Part shown: piece by piece, positions 1 through 9,387 of the stretch
How the letters are laid out: every line of letters begins with the position of its first letter
How positions within the stretch are numbered: position 1 is the first letter of the stretch
Source of the DNA: Halanaerobiales bacterium
GTDB lineage: Bacteria; Bacillota; Halanaerobiia; Halanaerobiales; DTU029
DNA: 64,000 bases
Direction: 5' to 3'
Assembly (NCBI GenBank): GCA_029981855.1
Contig: JARRCS010000006.1
Span: 53,533-117,532 of the forward strand
Made by a program: the position numbers and the translations under genes
Notes under the pieces: model-generated
What the model was told of the DNA's origin: nothing
The model's database searches: none
Seen by the model: the letters and a program-made list of their open reading frames with translations, nothing else

Positions 1-48
1 AGGTACAAAATCTATTAAAGCCTCCCCCATCGTTATTACATCAGGCAT
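1..48 (-). CDS. PfkB-family carbohydrate kinase, N-terminal end only (cut by window edge)
   Basis: The minus strand from 48 to the edge reads MPDVITMGEALIDFVP, the typical opening of fructokinase/ribokinase-like PfkB kinases (hydrophobic strand followed by GEALIDF). A purine-rich AAAGGATGG lies just upstream of the ATG at 46-48. Only 16 codons are inside the window, so substrate and completeness cannot be judged. It is oriented like the ABC operon next to it, about 105 bases downstream of that operon's last gene. Confidence 0.6.
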   Translation of the reverse strand, partial: MPDVITMGEALIDFVP

Positions 49-153
49 CAGGCACCATCCTTTCGCATCCTCATCATTATCTTTAACTTCCGATTTAATG
101 AAATATATACCAATAATATAATAGTATATTTTAGTAATAATTATAAAGGAATT

Positions 154-951
154 TCATTCACTCAACAGTACCCGGTCATTGGTAAACTCGTGGCCCCGTT
201 TTTCATTAAACTTCTTAAGCAGCCCCTGAACTGTAGTATTTTCCCTTTCCTTACCCTTAATATCCAGGATAATCTGGCCGCGGTCCATCATAATGGTTCT
301 GTTGCCCATCTCCAGAGCCTGTTTCAGGTCATGAGTAACCATTAAAACTGTCAAATTATTCTGTTCCACAACCTTTTCGGTAATCTCAATAATCTGGATC
401 GCGGTTTTGGGATCGAGGGCAGCCGTATGCTCATCCAGTAACAGGATCTCCGGATCACCGAGAGTGGCCATTAGCAGGGTCAGGGCCTGGCGCTGTCCAC
501 CGGAGAGGAGTTTAACCGGATCTTCAAGCCTGTCTTCCAGACCGAGTCCCAGCAGACTCAACATCTCCCGGTATTCATGTCTCCGCCCCTGGTTTAGGCC
601 CAACCTTAACCCGCGCCTCTTGCCCCTTTTAGAAGCCAGTGCGAGGTTCTCTTCAATGGTCATTTCAGCAGCCGTCCCCTTCAGGGGATCCTGGAAAACC
701 CGCCCCACCAGGAAGGCCCGCTTATTTACCGGCCATTTGGTTACATCCTGGCCATTAATTTCAACCTGGCCGATCTCGGGAAGATAGCTACCGGCTACCA
801 CATTGAGCAGGGTCGATTTGCCCGCACCATTACTGCCGATGATGGTAACAAAATCCCCTCTGGATAAGGTCAGATTAACACCCCTCAGGGCATAATTCTC
901 ATTTATCTTGCCATAATTAAAGACCTTATGAAGATTAGTTATCTTTAACAT
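154..951 (-). CDS. ABC transporter ATP-binding protein (COG1101/TrpY-like)
   Basis: ATPase of an ABC importer. The 265-residue protein has Walker A GSNGAGKST, signature LLSGGQRQ, Walker B ILLLDEH and the switch histidine in MVTHD. The Walker B glutamate is followed by HTAALDP, a form common in the ATPase paired with TrpX-type binding proteins. I place the start at the ATG at 951 (MLKITNLHKVF), behind GAAGGTG, instead of an upstream codon inside the permease gene. The coding ends still overlap by 17 bases, which suggests translational coupling. With the permease and binding protein it forms one operon. Family members import aromatic amino acids or remain uncharacterised, so the substrate is open. 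Confidence 0.85.
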   Translation of the reverse strand: MLKITNLHKVFNYGKINENYALRGVNLTLSRGDFVTIIGSNGAGKSTLLNVVAGSYLPEIGQVEINGQDVTKWPVNKRAFLVGRVFQDPLKGTAAEMTIEENLALASKRGKRRGLRLGLNQGRRHEYREMLSLLGLGLEDRLEDPVKLLSGGQRQALTLLMATLGDPEILLLDEHTAALDPKTAIQIIEITEKVVEQNNLTVLMVTHDLKQALEMGNRTIMMDRGQIILDIKGKERENTTVQGLLKKFNEKRGHEFTNDRVLLSE

Positions 952-1858
952 CGGAAACACCTTCTTCCAGCAGGTGTTCTGCAAACTCATCCTGGATCAT
1001 AAACTTTCTTAAGGAAGGTGCCCCCAGGGCCATAATTACCAAAATAGCGGTAACAATCTTCAAATCGGTCGGGGCAAAGCCTAACTGTAAGGCAATGGCT
1101 ATCGCCAGCCTGTAAATTATTGAACCGATAATTACCCCAAGGGTAGCCAGGGGTATCCTGCTGGTCCTGATAACAACCTCGCCGATAATAACCGATGCTA
1201 GCCCGATGACGATCATTCCTATTCCCATTCCCACATCGGTAAACCCCTGATACTGGGCAACTAAAGCCCCGGAAAGAGCAACCAGCCCGTTGGCCATACT
1301 TAAACCAAGAATCTTAATATAATCAGTATTTACACCAAGGCTCTCAATCATAACCGGATTATCACCCGTTGCCCTGATAGCCATACCGACCTCAGTATAA
1401 AGGAAATAATCAATAAGTGCTTTTACTAATAAAACAATCAGAATAAAGGTTATCAATGCAACAAACCGGGAGCTAATGCCCCATTCCTCGATAATTCGTA
1501 TAATAGTTGGTTCTCTTAACAGAGGTATATTGGATCTACCCATTATTCTTAGGTTTAACGAATAGAGGGAAGTCATGGTTAAAATACCAGCAAGTAACCC
1601 GGCAATCTTGAGCTTAGTATTAATTACACCGGTTATTATGCCGGCAATACCGCCGGCAATAAAGGCCAGCAGAGTAGCCAGGAAAGGGTTAACCCCCAGT
1701 ACAATTGATTTGGCGACCACAGCAGCCCCCAGGGGGAAACTTCCTTCAACTGTTAAATCAGGAAAATCCAGGATGCGAAAGGTTAGATAAACACCCATGG
1801 CCAGGAGGCTAAAGGCTATTCCCTGTTCAATAGTTCTCATAAAAAGATTAATCCACAT
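935..1858 (-). CDS. ABC transporter permease (COG4120/TrpZ-like)
   Basis: Integral membrane permease of 307 residues with about eight hydrophobic segments and the branched-chain/ribose-type permease layout. Conserved-looking patches are TFRILDFPDLTVEGSFPLGA near the N-terminus and VIIGEVVIRTSRI late in the protein. This family pairs with COG2984 binding proteins and COG1101 ATPases, which are its two neighbours here. Transcription order is binding protein, permease, ATPase. A GC-rich hairpin separates it from the binding protein gene, which would let the latter be expressed at a higher level. Confidence 0.85.
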   Translation of the reverse strand: MWINLFMRTIEQGIAFSLLAMGVYLTFRILDFPDLTVEGSFPLGAAVVAKSIVLGVNPFLATLLAFIAGGIAGIITGVINTKLKIAGLLAGILTMTSLYSLNLRIMGRSNIPLLREPTIIRIIEEWGISSRFVALITFILIVLLVKALIDYFLYTEVGMAIRATGDNPVMIESLGVNTDYIKILGLSMANGLVALSGALVAQYQGFTDVGMGIGMIVIGLASVIIGEVVIRTSRIPLATLGVIIGSIIYRLAIAIALQLGFAPTDLKIVTAILVIMALGAPSLRKFMIQDEFAEHLLEEGVSDVKDN

Positions 1859-1895
1859 AATTACACTCCTAACATCAAACTAAACCAATACACAA

Positions 1896-1917
1896 CCCCG
1901 CCCCCTAGGGAGCGAGG
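1896..1917 (-). other. Intercistronic GC-rich hairpin between binding protein and permease genes
   Basis: Read on the minus strand this pairs almost completely (two G-U pairs, CTAG loop). On the plus strand the same positions would be C-A mismatches, so the RNA of the operon is the folding strand. No U-run follows directly. Such hairpins after a binding protein gene commonly protect the upstream mRNA or cause partial termination. Confidence 0.4.
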
Positions 1918-1951
1918 TCGTTAATTTTGTTTGTTTTTTTTGATTTAAGCC

Positions 1952-2947
1952 TTATTCCTCAGCTCCGGTCAATATTTCATCCGCCGCTTCCTTTAACTCA
2001 TCCGGAATGGTAACTCCCATTGCCCTGGCAGCTTCTGCATTAATTACCAGTTTCATTTCCTTCTGCCTTTCTATCGGCATTGTTGCCGGCTCAGCTTCAC
2101 CCTTAATCACCTTGAGAGCCATTTCGGCGGTCTGGCGGCCCAGCCGGTAATAGTCGATACCAACCGTTGCCAGCCCCCCACTTCTAACAGAATTATCTTC
2201 CCCTACAATCATGGGTAGGTCAAATTCCTCAGCAACCATAACGACAGACTCGATAGCCGAAACTACCGTATTGTCAGTTGGTACATAGATGGCATCAACC
2301 CGGTTAGCCAATGATAGGGCGGCCTGAAGGACATTAGCGCTGGTATCAGCTGTAGCTTCTATCAGTTCTATTCCTAAGTCCTTAGCAACCTCCCTGGCAA
2401 TCTTAACCTGGACAACAGAATTACTCTCACCGGCATTATAGACAATACCTACTTTTTGGGCCTCGGGTTTAAATTTAAGTACCAGTTCGAGCTGCTTATC
2501 TATCGGGTTCATATCGGTTGTCCCGGTGACATTAGTTCCCGGTTTTTCTGCAGAATTCACTAACCCGGCATCAACAGGATCTGTGACAGCTGTAATTAAG
2601 ATAGGAATATCCTTAATAACATTAGCTACAGCCTGAGCAGTAGGAGTCGCGATAGCCAGGATAAGATCGGGCTTATCTATCGAAAACTTCTGGGCTATCG
2701 TATTAGCAGTCGACATATCTCCCTGGGCATTCTGATAATCATAGATTATGTTTTCCCCTTCTACATAACCATTTTCACTCATAACATCAATAAATCCCTG
2801 TCTGGCGGCATCAAGAGCAGGATGTTCTACAATCTGAATAATACCCACCTTCAATTCTTTAGCAGCAACACTAAAACTAACTAACGATAAAACCAGCAAA
2901 CTAAGTACTACCCCGATTAATAATACTCGGCTACTCTTCTTCTCCAT
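1952..2947 (-). CDS. ABC transporter substrate-binding protein (COG2984/TrpX-like)
   Basis: 331-residue periplasmic or surface binding protein. Residues 1-28 are a signal peptide: KKSS, then a hydrophobic run LLIGVVLSLLVLSLVSFSVA. No lipobox cysteine is visible. The mature part starts KELKVGIIQIVEHPALDAARQGF, typical of the TrpX/ABC_sub_bind family, and has the internal motif PVDAGLVNS. First gene of a three-gene operon with permease and ATPase, with a consensus promoter directly upstream. The ligand is unknown. Homologues in streptococci are linked to tryptophan/tyrosine uptake. Confidence 0.88.
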   Translation of the reverse strand: MEKKSSRVLLIGVVLSLLVLSLVSFSVAAKELKVGIIQIVEHPALDAARQGFIDVMSENGYVEGENIIYDYQNAQGDMSTANTIAQKFSIDKPDLILAIATPTAQAVANVIKDIPILITAVTDPVDAGLVNSAEKPGTNVTGTTDMNPIDKQLELVLKFKPEAQKVGIVYNAGESNSVVQVKIAREVAKDLGIELIEATADTSANVLQAALSLANRVDAIYVPTDNTVVSAIESVVMVAEEFDLPMIVGEDNSVRSGGLATVGIDYYRLGRQTAEMALKVIKGEAEPATMPIERQKEMKLVINAEAARAMGVTIPDELKEAADEILTGAEE

Positions 2948-2988
2948 CTTTATTTACTCCCCCTATATTTATTAATGATATTGATAAA

Positions 2989-3018
2989 ATTATACCACGG
3001 GCAATATTTAATTGTCAA
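2989..3018 (-). promoter_or_regulatory. Sigma-A type promoter of the TrpX-like ABC operon
   Basis: Minus strand TTGACA (3013-3018), 18-base spacer, TATAAT (2989-2994), both hexamers perfect. The start codon of the binding protein gene lies about 40 bases downstream. No operator is evident. Confidence 0.75.
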
Positions 3019-3087
3019 ACTATCCGCCAGAGGATTCCATCACCCCTTTCCTATTCTTTATTATACCAAAATATTACTGCAATTTCA

Positions 3088-3510
3088 TTATTGCCCTTGT
3101 TCAATATTTTCAAATTCATAGGAAGAAGTTATCTCGGCATTAAAGGAATTACTTGCAGAGCAGTACTTTTCCTGGGAAAGATTAATCGCCCTGGAGATAT
3201 TTTTCTCCGTTAACCCCTTTCCCTTTAATTTATATTTTAAATGGATTCTGGTAAATCTTCTGGGGTGTTCCTCTGCCCTTTCCCCCTCTACCTCAACACT
3301 AAAATCTGTTAGCTCAACCTTCATCTTTTTTAGAATTAGGACAACATCGATAGCAGTACAACCGGCCAGCCCGTGCAGTAAAAGCTCCATCGGCCTCGGC
3401 CCCTGATCGTGTCCTCCGCTCTCCTCGGCGGCATCAATTATTACCTCATGACCCGAACCACCCTTAGCTACAAACCCAAGATCACCCTTCCAGATAAGTT
3501 TGGACTTCAT
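3088..3510 (-). CDS. OsmC/Ohr-family thiol peroxidase-like protein
   Basis: 140 residues with the OsmC fold signature: GxGHE near residue 20, a first cysteine in LAGCTAIDVV and a second in EKYCSAS near residue 118. These are the two catalytic cysteines of OsmC/Ohr proteins, which reduce organic hydroperoxides. The start ATG follows AAAGGGGGAA. It lies 136 bases downstream of hydE on the same strand and may be read through from the hydrogenase maturation operon. That would suit an oxygen-sensitive pathway, but this is inference. The closest subgroup is YhfA-like. Confidence 0.85.
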   Translation of the reverse strand: MKSKLIWKGDLGFVAKGGSGHEVIIDAAEESGGHDQGPRPMELLLHGLAGCTAIDVVLILKKMKVELTDFSVEVEGERAEEHPRRFTRIHLKYKLKGKGLTEKNISRAINLSQEKYCSASNSFNAEITSSYEFENIEQGQ

Positions 3511-3646
3511 AATTAGAAATTCCCCCTTTATTATTTATAGTTTATTCTTTTAATTTATTTTAATATATACTACAGACAGAAAATGTAAGGCGAACTACAT
3601 TGTGTAATAATATAGGCCGAAGCAGCATCAATAGTAAAGATTCCTC

Positions 3647-4801
3647 CTACCGGAACCCATGTTTTAAACTATGACCGTAATCAGTACTGACAACCCGTCC
3701 CAGAGAGGCGATGATTCCCCCGATACACTGCCGGCAGTCTTTTGCTTCTTCACCAATACAGATCTTAGCCGGATAAATCTCGTATAGGGGACGGTACTTT
3801 GTTGCCGTAACGTTGGGCATCACCACATTGGCACCGGCCTTAAGGGCCTTCTGTCTCCCTTCGGGATCTACGGTCCCCAGGGCGGTTGTAGCCGGGATAT
3901 GGGCCAGGGGTAATAACAACCTGGTTACAGCAACCGTTTTTAAGGTCATCTCGACTGTACCTGCAGGCCGGTCCTTTAGCGGTGTATTTTGATGGGGGAT
4001 AAAGGGGCCTATTCCTACCATATCCAGATCTAACTCCTGAAATAATTTAATATCCCGGGCAATTATCACTTCATCCTGACCGGGGAGGCCGGTAATGTTT
4101 CCACTGCCCACCTGATAGCCTAACTCTTTAAGCCACTCCAGCCTTTTAATCCGTTCTGCAAATACCATCTCCGGATGGAGTTCATGATAGAGTTCAGGGT
4201 CAGCCACCTCATGTTTCAGTAGGTAGCGGTCGGCACCGGACTCCTTCCATAATTTATATTCCTCATAATCCCGCTCTCCAACACAGAGGGTAATCGCTAT
4301 ACCGGCCTTTTCTTTTATCTCCTTTATAATCTGAGCTATCTTATCAGCATCATACCCATCCTCTCCCGACTGCAGGACAACGGTTTTATAACCGAGGTCA
4401 GCCGCTTCCAGAGCCATCTCAATTATCTCCTGCGGAGTGAGCTGGTAACGCTTTAAATCCTGATTATCCCTTCTCAGGCCACAATACTTACAGTTGCGGT
4501 GGCAATAATTAGAAAACTCAATTATCCCCCTTAAGTGAACCTCCTTACCATGGTATTTAGCCCTGACCCGGTCAGCCCTCTGACAGAGCATTGTAAAATT
4601 ATCACCCTTAACCTTTAATAAGGTAACTATTTCATCTATTGATAGATCATGTTCTCTTTCTGCCTTATCCAGCAATTTTAAGACCGAGGAATTTATGTTA
4701 TTGTTCATAACATGAATTCCGGTATTACCAAATTTTCCTTTTGGATGATTATGGCCATTAGACCAATTTATTGTTGTATTATTTATATTTTCAGACATCA
4801 T
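3647..4801 (-). CDS. hydE: [FeFe]-hydrogenase H-cluster radical SAM maturase HydE
   Basis: Radical SAM enzyme acting on the organometallic precursor during H-cluster assembly. The CX3CX2C motif is NYCHRNCKYCGLRRDN around residue 97. A second cluster site of the CX7CX2C type is present near the C-terminus (CIGEEAKDCRQC), as in HydE proteins that bind an accessory [2Fe-2S] cluster. At 384 residues it is about 30 longer than usual because of a polar N-terminal stretch. The ATG-ATG start is kept because GGGGGAGG lies just upstream. Last maturase gene of the operon TM1266-hydG-hydF-aspA-hydE. Confidence 0.95.
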   Translation of the reverse strand: MMSENINNTTINWSNGHNHPKGKFGNTGIHVMNNNINSSVLKLLDKAEREHDLSIDEIVTLLKVKGDNFTMLCQRADRVRAKYHGKEVHLRGIIEFSNYCHRNCKYCGLRRDNQDLKRYQLTPQEIIEMALEAADLGYKTVVLQSGEDGYDADKIAQIIKEIKEKAGIAITLCVGERDYEEYKLWKESGADRYLLKHEVADPELYHELHPEMVFAERIKRLEWLKELGYQVGSGNITGLPGQDEVIIARDIKLFQELDLDMVGIGPFIPHQNTPLKDRPAGTVEMTLKTVAVTRLLLPLAHIPATTALGTVDPEGRQKALKAGANVVMPNVTATKYRPLYEIYPAKICIGEEAKDCRQCIGGIIASLGRVVSTDYGHSLKHGFR

Positions 4802-4890
4802 AATCCTCCCCCTACCCTTAATACTCTTTTATTTCCTTCGCCATGTTCTTCAAATCTCTTAATTATTGCCGGAACAATTTCCCGTCCTAA

Positions 4891-6393
4891 TTATGGGTCA
4901 CTAATCTTAATAATCCCCGGCCTGGTCATCGTTTCCTTATTAAATATTTCATCTAACTCTTTCCGGGATAAGAGCCCCTCTGTAATAACTACTTCCTGAA
5001 GGTCCTTCCCTGTTTCTATTATTTTACAGGCCAGTTTACTGCATTTATCATAACCTAAATAGGGGACCAGGGCGGTTATCCTAGCCAGACTGTTATCAAG
5101 TAATTCTTTACACCTCTCAGGATTTGCTTCAACCCCCTTGATACATTTAGCGATAAATATATCTACTCCCCTTCTCATAATCTCCAGGGAATTGAGTAAT
5201 TTATGAGCAATCAGAGGACTGAAGGCATTTAACTCCAGCTGACCGTCTCTCGCTGCCAGGGTAATTGCCTGGTCAGCGGAGATAACCTCGATAGAGATCT
5301 GGTTAATTAATTCACAGATAACCGGATTAACCTTGCCTGGCATTATGGAGGAGCCAGCCTGAACCGCAGGCAGTTTTATCTCAGCTATACCCCCTCTGGG
5401 TCCGGAAGAAAGAAGCCGGAGGTCACTGGCAATCTTACTTAAATTAACGGCAGCAGCCTTTAGTAGGCCAGAGACCTCGACAAAGATATCCATATTTTGT
5501 GTAATATCTATCATATTCTCAGCATGGGCCAGACTCAAACCGGTAACCTGTCTTAAGTTCTGGGAAATTTTAAAGATATAGGCCTGAGGGGTGTTTAAAC
5601 CGGTACCGATGGCCGTACCCCCGAGATTAGTCTTTTTCAATCTCTCCTCTATTTTATATAACCGCCAGCGATCCCGCCCGATAGCCTCTGCGTAGGCGGC
5701 AAATTCCTGCCCCAGGGTAATGGGGACGGCATCCTGAAGCTGGGTCCGACCAAGCTTGATTATTCCGGCGAAGTCCGCCTCCTTCTCCTGTAAAGCCTGC
5801 TGGAGGGAGGCAAAGGATTCCGTCAGGGGATCCAGTAATTTAAGGACGGCAATTCTCAGGGCGGTGGGATAGACATCATTGGTCGATTGACCCTTATTTA
5901 CATCATCATTAGGGTGAATGATCTCATAGGAACCCTTTTCTTCACCCATAATCTCCAGGGCCCGGTTGGCAACAACCTCATTTACCATCATATTGGTTGA
6001 GGTTCCAGCCCCACCCTGATAGGCATCAATTTTAAATTCCTTCTGTAGCCTACCTGCCATTATCTCATCACAGGCCCGGGTAATAGCCTTTGCCTTCTCC
6101 TTTGCTAATAAACCCAGTTGAAAATTGGTAATGGCAGCAGCCTTTTTAATGGCCGCTATCGCCCTGATTAATTCAGGATGCACCCTGAAGGAGCTAACCG
6201 AAAAGTTCTCTAAAGCACGGAATGTATTAATACCAAAATAGGCCTCTGCTGGTATCTCCTTATCCCCGATACTATCTGACTCAATTCTGATTTTTCCGGA
6301 TTCAACACTAACCTCCTTTTCTTTAGAACTGATTCCGCTCTCTTTCTCTATAAAACATCCCCCTCCAGTACTCCCCTCATTCTTTATTGCCAA
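4891..6393 (-). CDS. aspA: Aspartate ammonia-lyase
   Basis: Converts L-aspartate to fumarate and ammonia. The 500-residue protein carries the fumarase/aspartase signature GSSIMPGKVNP and the substrate-loop motif GQSTNDVYPTALR. The start is a TTG preceded by GGGGGG, giving about 30 polar residues ahead of the usual beginning (IRIESDSIGDKEIPAEAYFG); no better internal start is seen. It sits between hydF and hydE on the same strand with short spacers. Fumarases share the fold, but the aspartase-like N-terminal sequence and hyd context favour AspA. It may supply ammonia for the azadithiolate bridge of the H-cluster; this is inference. Confidence 0.9.
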   Translation of the reverse strand: MAIKNEGSTGGGCFIEKESGISSKEKEVSVESGKIRIESDSIGDKEIPAEAYFGINTFRALENFSVSSFRVHPELIRAIAAIKKAAAITNFQLGLLAKEKAKAITRACDEIMAGRLQKEFKIDAYQGGAGTSTNMMVNEVVANRALEIMGEEKGSYEIIHPNDDVNKGQSTNDVYPTALRIAVLKLLDPLTESFASLQQALQEKEADFAGIIKLGRTQLQDAVPITLGQEFAAYAEAIGRDRWRLYKIEERLKKTNLGGTAIGTGLNTPQAYIFKISQNLRQVTGLSLAHAENMIDITQNMDIFVEVSGLLKAAAVNLSKIASDLRLLSSGPRGGIAEIKLPAVQAGSSIMPGKVNPVICELINQISIEVISADQAITLAARDGQLELNAFSPLIAHKLLNSLEIMRRGVDIFIAKCIKGVEANPERCKELLDNSLARITALVPYLGYDKCSKLACKIIETGKDLQEVVITEGLLSRKELDEIFNKETMTRPGIIKISDP

Positions 6394-6442
6394 TGTTAAT
6401 CCCCCCTCGCCAAATTAATCCTCTTATTCCATCTCCTGAAGC

Positions 6443-7705
6443 TCACCAGGCTTTTTCCAATAGGTCTCTTTCGCCCAGCCACAGGGCATGTATCTCCGGG
6501 AAGGGTTTTAAGGCCCTATCCAGAATCCCATGAAGCTGGGCAATGGCCATCCCGTAGTTAATTACCGGAATTCCCGCCCTCCGGGCCTTTTCAAGCCGGG
6601 AGATTACCTCCCTACGGTTTAACATACAGCCCCCGCAGTGTAAGATCAGGTCATAATCCCCAAGATTTTCCGGATACTCCAGTCCGGAGACATGTTCAAA
6701 TTGCAGTTCATTACCCACCTTTAACCTGAGCCAGCGGGGGATCTTCACCGTACCGATATCATCGGCCTGCCTGCGGTGAGTACAGGCCTCGGCTATCAGG
6801 ACCCTGTCTCCTGGTTTTAGTTCCTCCAGTTTTTTAGCTCCCTCTAAAAAGATCCCTAAATCCCCCTTATAACGGGCAAAGAGAATAGAAAAACTGGTCA
6901 GCAAAATATCATCGGGTACATCGGCATCTACCTTCATAAAGGCCTGAGAATCGGTAACAACAATCCTGGGTTTCTCCTTTAAATTCCTTAAGGTCATTTT
7001 TAGTTCCCGTTCTTTGGTTACAATTGCAATTCCGTCATGATCAAGTACATCCCTGATGGTTTGTACCTGGGGTAGGATCAGTCTCCCTTTAGGTGCTGCC
7101 AGGTCGATAGGGGTTACCAGGACAACAGTATCCCCGGGCTTAATTAAATCCCCGATAATATAGGGTTCTTCATAATCAAGGGGAGCCTTTCTCACTATAG
7201 TGTCCCTTAATTCCTCGATCCCCTCATTATTTAGTGCACTGACGGGAACGGGCTCTATCCCGAACTCCCTTTCAATCTTCTTTCTCAGTTCCGCCAGCTT
7301 ATTTTTATACAAATCAACCTTATTAATGGTAACGACAATTGCTATGTTCTTCTCCCTTAAGCGGTTGAAAAGCCCCCTTTCAAAGTCACCCACTCCGGTA
7401 GCAGGATCGATAACCAGGATTGCCAGATCCGTCTTGCAGATAACCTCCATCGTCTTTTTAACCCTCAGTTCACCCAGAGTCCCCCTATCATCAATTCCGG
7501 CAGTATCGATCATCACTACCGGGCCTAAAGGCAATAGCTCCATAGCCTTATAGACGGGATCGGTGGTAGTCCCGGCTACATCGGAGACTAGAGCTAGTTC
7601 CTGGTTTGTCAAGGCATTGATTAAGCTGGATTTCCCTGCATTTCGCCGGCCGAAAATCCCGATATGGGGCCGGTTGGCCTTCGGTGTCTCCTGCATTGAG
7701 ATCAA
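6443..7705 (-). CDS. hydF: [FeFe]-hydrogenase maturation GTPase HydF
   Basis: Scaffold GTPase that holds the 2Fe subcluster before transfer to the hydrogenase. In order: a GTPase domain with P-loop GRRNAGKSS (about residue 18), DxxG in MIDTAGIDD and NKVD in TINKVDLY; a middle dimerisation domain; and a C-terminal cluster domain with CTHRR near residue 307 and HCGGC near residue 355, which are the cluster ligands of the family. 420 residues is normal. It lies 50 bases upstream of aspA and 175 bases downstream of hydG, the latter gap filled by a dispersed repeat. Confidence 0.95.
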   Translation of the reverse strand: MISMQETPKANRPHIGIFGRRNAGKSSLINALTNQELALVSDVAGTTTDPVYKAMELLPLGPVVMIDTAGIDDRGTLGELRVKKTMEVICKTDLAILVIDPATGVGDFERGLFNRLREKNIAIVVTINKVDLYKNKLAELRKKIEREFGIEPVPVSALNNEGIEELRDTIVRKAPLDYEEPYIIGDLIKPGDTVVLVTPIDLAAPKGRLILPQVQTIRDVLDHDGIAIVTKERELKMTLRNLKEKPRIVVTDSQAFMKVDADVPDDILLTSFSILFARYKGDLGIFLEGAKKLEELKPGDRVLIAEACTHRRQADDIGTVKIPRWLRLKVGNELQFEHVSGLEYPENLGDYDLILHCGGCMLNRREVISRLEKARRAGIPVINYGMAIAQLHGILDRALKPFPEIHALWLGERDLLEKAW

Positions 7706-7764
7706 CCCCTTTTCTAAAAAATTTTCATTTGAATTATATTAATGCCTTACTCTCTCCCAGCTAT

Positions 7765-7826
7765 AGTTGCAAATAGATGTTGTAGAGATGTTTGGAAATT
7801 TTTTGTATATGACTCCTGATGAATCG
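7765..7826 (+). repeat. Dispersed intergenic repeat, long form (copy 1)
   Basis: Shares the core GCAAATAGATGTTG and the following GAGATGTTTGGAAATT, TTTTGTATAT and GATGAATCG-like stretch with the copy at 63741-63819. It lies between hydG and hydF without disrupting either gene. Confidence 0.75.
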
Positions 7827-7879
7827 GCTATTTGTAATTTGCAAAAACGAAGTTATCTGACTTTAAAAACCGGATTTTT

Positions 7880-9337
7880 TTACAAATACAGGTCGTGTTC
7901 TCCTCGGCCAATCTTTTCCAGGTTTTCCGCTATTTTCGAAGCGAGTTTAGGATGCTCTTTCTTTAATTCCTCTAATTGTTCTGCTAAACACCTCTCCCCG
8001 AATTCCCTACTTTTCTCCGTCCCGTAATCTACTAAATATTCCTTGAAGGTCATCATGGCATTGGGTTTGCAGAACTCCTGAATCTTACCCGGTTTAGCTA
8101 GATCCATAAAATCCTGTCCGGTCCGGCCCAATCTGTAACAGGCAGTACAGAAACTGGGAATATACCCATTCCTGGCTATCTCAATAATAATATCATCGAT
8201 CGGCCTTAGATCATGGAGGGAGAACTGCTCTAGATCATGTCTTCTCTCCTCGTTCTCATCATAACCACCGGGGGTGGTTCGAGAACCGGCACTTATCTGG
8301 GACACCCCGTGTAAGAAGAGTTCATTCCGCATCTCCTCACTCTCCCGGGTAGTTAAGATTATCCCCGTATAGGGTACTGCTAGACGAAGAACTGCTACCA
8401 GTTTTTTGAAGTCCTCATCGGAGACAGGATAGGGTGGTTCCTGAATTGGGGTGCCTAAAGCCGGGTTTAACCTGGGTACAGAGATGGTATGGGGGCCCAC
8501 CCCGTAGGTTTTATCAAGGTATTCGGCATGGAGCAAAAGACCAATTACCTCAAAACGGTAATCATAAAGCCCGAAAAGAGCCCCGATACCAACATCATCG
8601 ATACCGGCCTGCTGAGCCCGGTCCATCGCCGTTAACCGCCACTCGTAATTTGCCTTGGGGCCCTCGGGATGCATTCTTTTATAGGTAGGCCGGTGGTATG
8701 TCTCCTGAAAACAGGTATAAGTGCCTATTTTAGCCTTTTTCAACTCTCTAAACTGCTCGGTAGATAAAGGGGCGATCTCAACATTAATCCTTCTGATCTC
8801 TCCTCCCTTCTCCGTCTTAGTCTGGTAAGCAGTCTCTATCCCTTTAATAACATAATCAAGATCCGTAGCTGGCGACTCTCCGGTTAAAACCAGTAACCTC
8901 TTATGTCCTTCCCTCTCTAAAGCCTCAACCTCTTTTCTAATCTCCTCCTGGGTTAGCTTCTTCCGCTGAACTTCCTGATTATCCCGTCTAAATCCACAGT
9001 AAAGACAATTATTACTGCATATATTGGCAAAATATAGGGGCGCAAATAATACCAGCCGCTTGCCATAGATCTTCTCTTTAATCTGACGGGCGGCTTCCAG
9101 AAACTCGTCAATAAGCTCCTCATCTTCAACCAGTAATAGTGTTGCCGCTTCTTCCGGTGTGAGTCCTCTAAGCTCCAGAGACTTATCAATAATCCGTCTA
9201 ATCTCCCCCCTGGTCGGTTCTGCTGCCCTGGCTAATATCTCTTCCACCTTCTCATCGTTAATATAATCACAAACCCCGGTCCTGTAATTATCACCGAACT
9301 CACCCTGCCAGTAATTAAAATCTTCCCCTATAGCCAT
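7880..9337 (-). CDS. hydG: [FeFe]-hydrogenase H-cluster radical SAM maturase HydG
   Basis: Radical SAM tyrosine lyase that makes the CO and CN ligands of the H-cluster as an Fe-cysteine synthon. The SAM cluster motif CX3CX2C is NICSNNCLYCGFRRDN around residue 116. The auxiliary cluster motif CX2CX22C is intact near the C-terminus (FCTACYRLGRTG ... IQEFC, spacing counted as 22). At 485 residues it is slightly longer than typical. It is 50 bases downstream of the TM1266-type regulator gene and is followed by hydF. HydE-type and ThiH-type alternatives are excluded by the C-terminal cluster motif. Confidence 0.96.
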   Translation of the reverse strand: MAIGEDFNYWQGEFGDNYRTGVCDYINDEKVEEILARAAEPTRGEIRRIIDKSLELRGLTPEEAATLLLVEDEELIDEFLEAARQIKEKIYGKRLVLFAPLYFANICSNNCLYCGFRRDNQEVQRKKLTQEEIRKEVEALEREGHKRLLVLTGESPATDLDYVIKGIETAYQTKTEKGGEIRRINVEIAPLSTEQFRELKKAKIGTYTCFQETYHRPTYKRMHPEGPKANYEWRLTAMDRAQQAGIDDVGIGALFGLYDYRFEVIGLLLHAEYLDKTYGVGPHTISVPRLNPALGTPIQEPPYPVSDEDFKKLVAVLRLAVPYTGIILTTRESEEMRNELFLHGVSQISAGSRTTPGGYDENEERRHDLEQFSLHDLRPIDDIIIEIARNGYIPSFCTACYRLGRTGQDFMDLAKPGKIQEFCKPNAMMTFKEYLVDYGTEKSREFGERCLAEQLEELKKEHPKLASKIAENLEKIGRGEHDLYL

Positions 9338-9387
9338 TTAACATTTCCCCCCTATTAAAATAATTAATTTGAGAATAAAACTATGCC

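Noticed and set aside
407..787. 126-codon plus-strand frame over the ABC ATPase gene
   Set aside because: Lies entirely antisense to a clear ATPase with all motifs; serine/arginine-rich shadow composition and no RBS.
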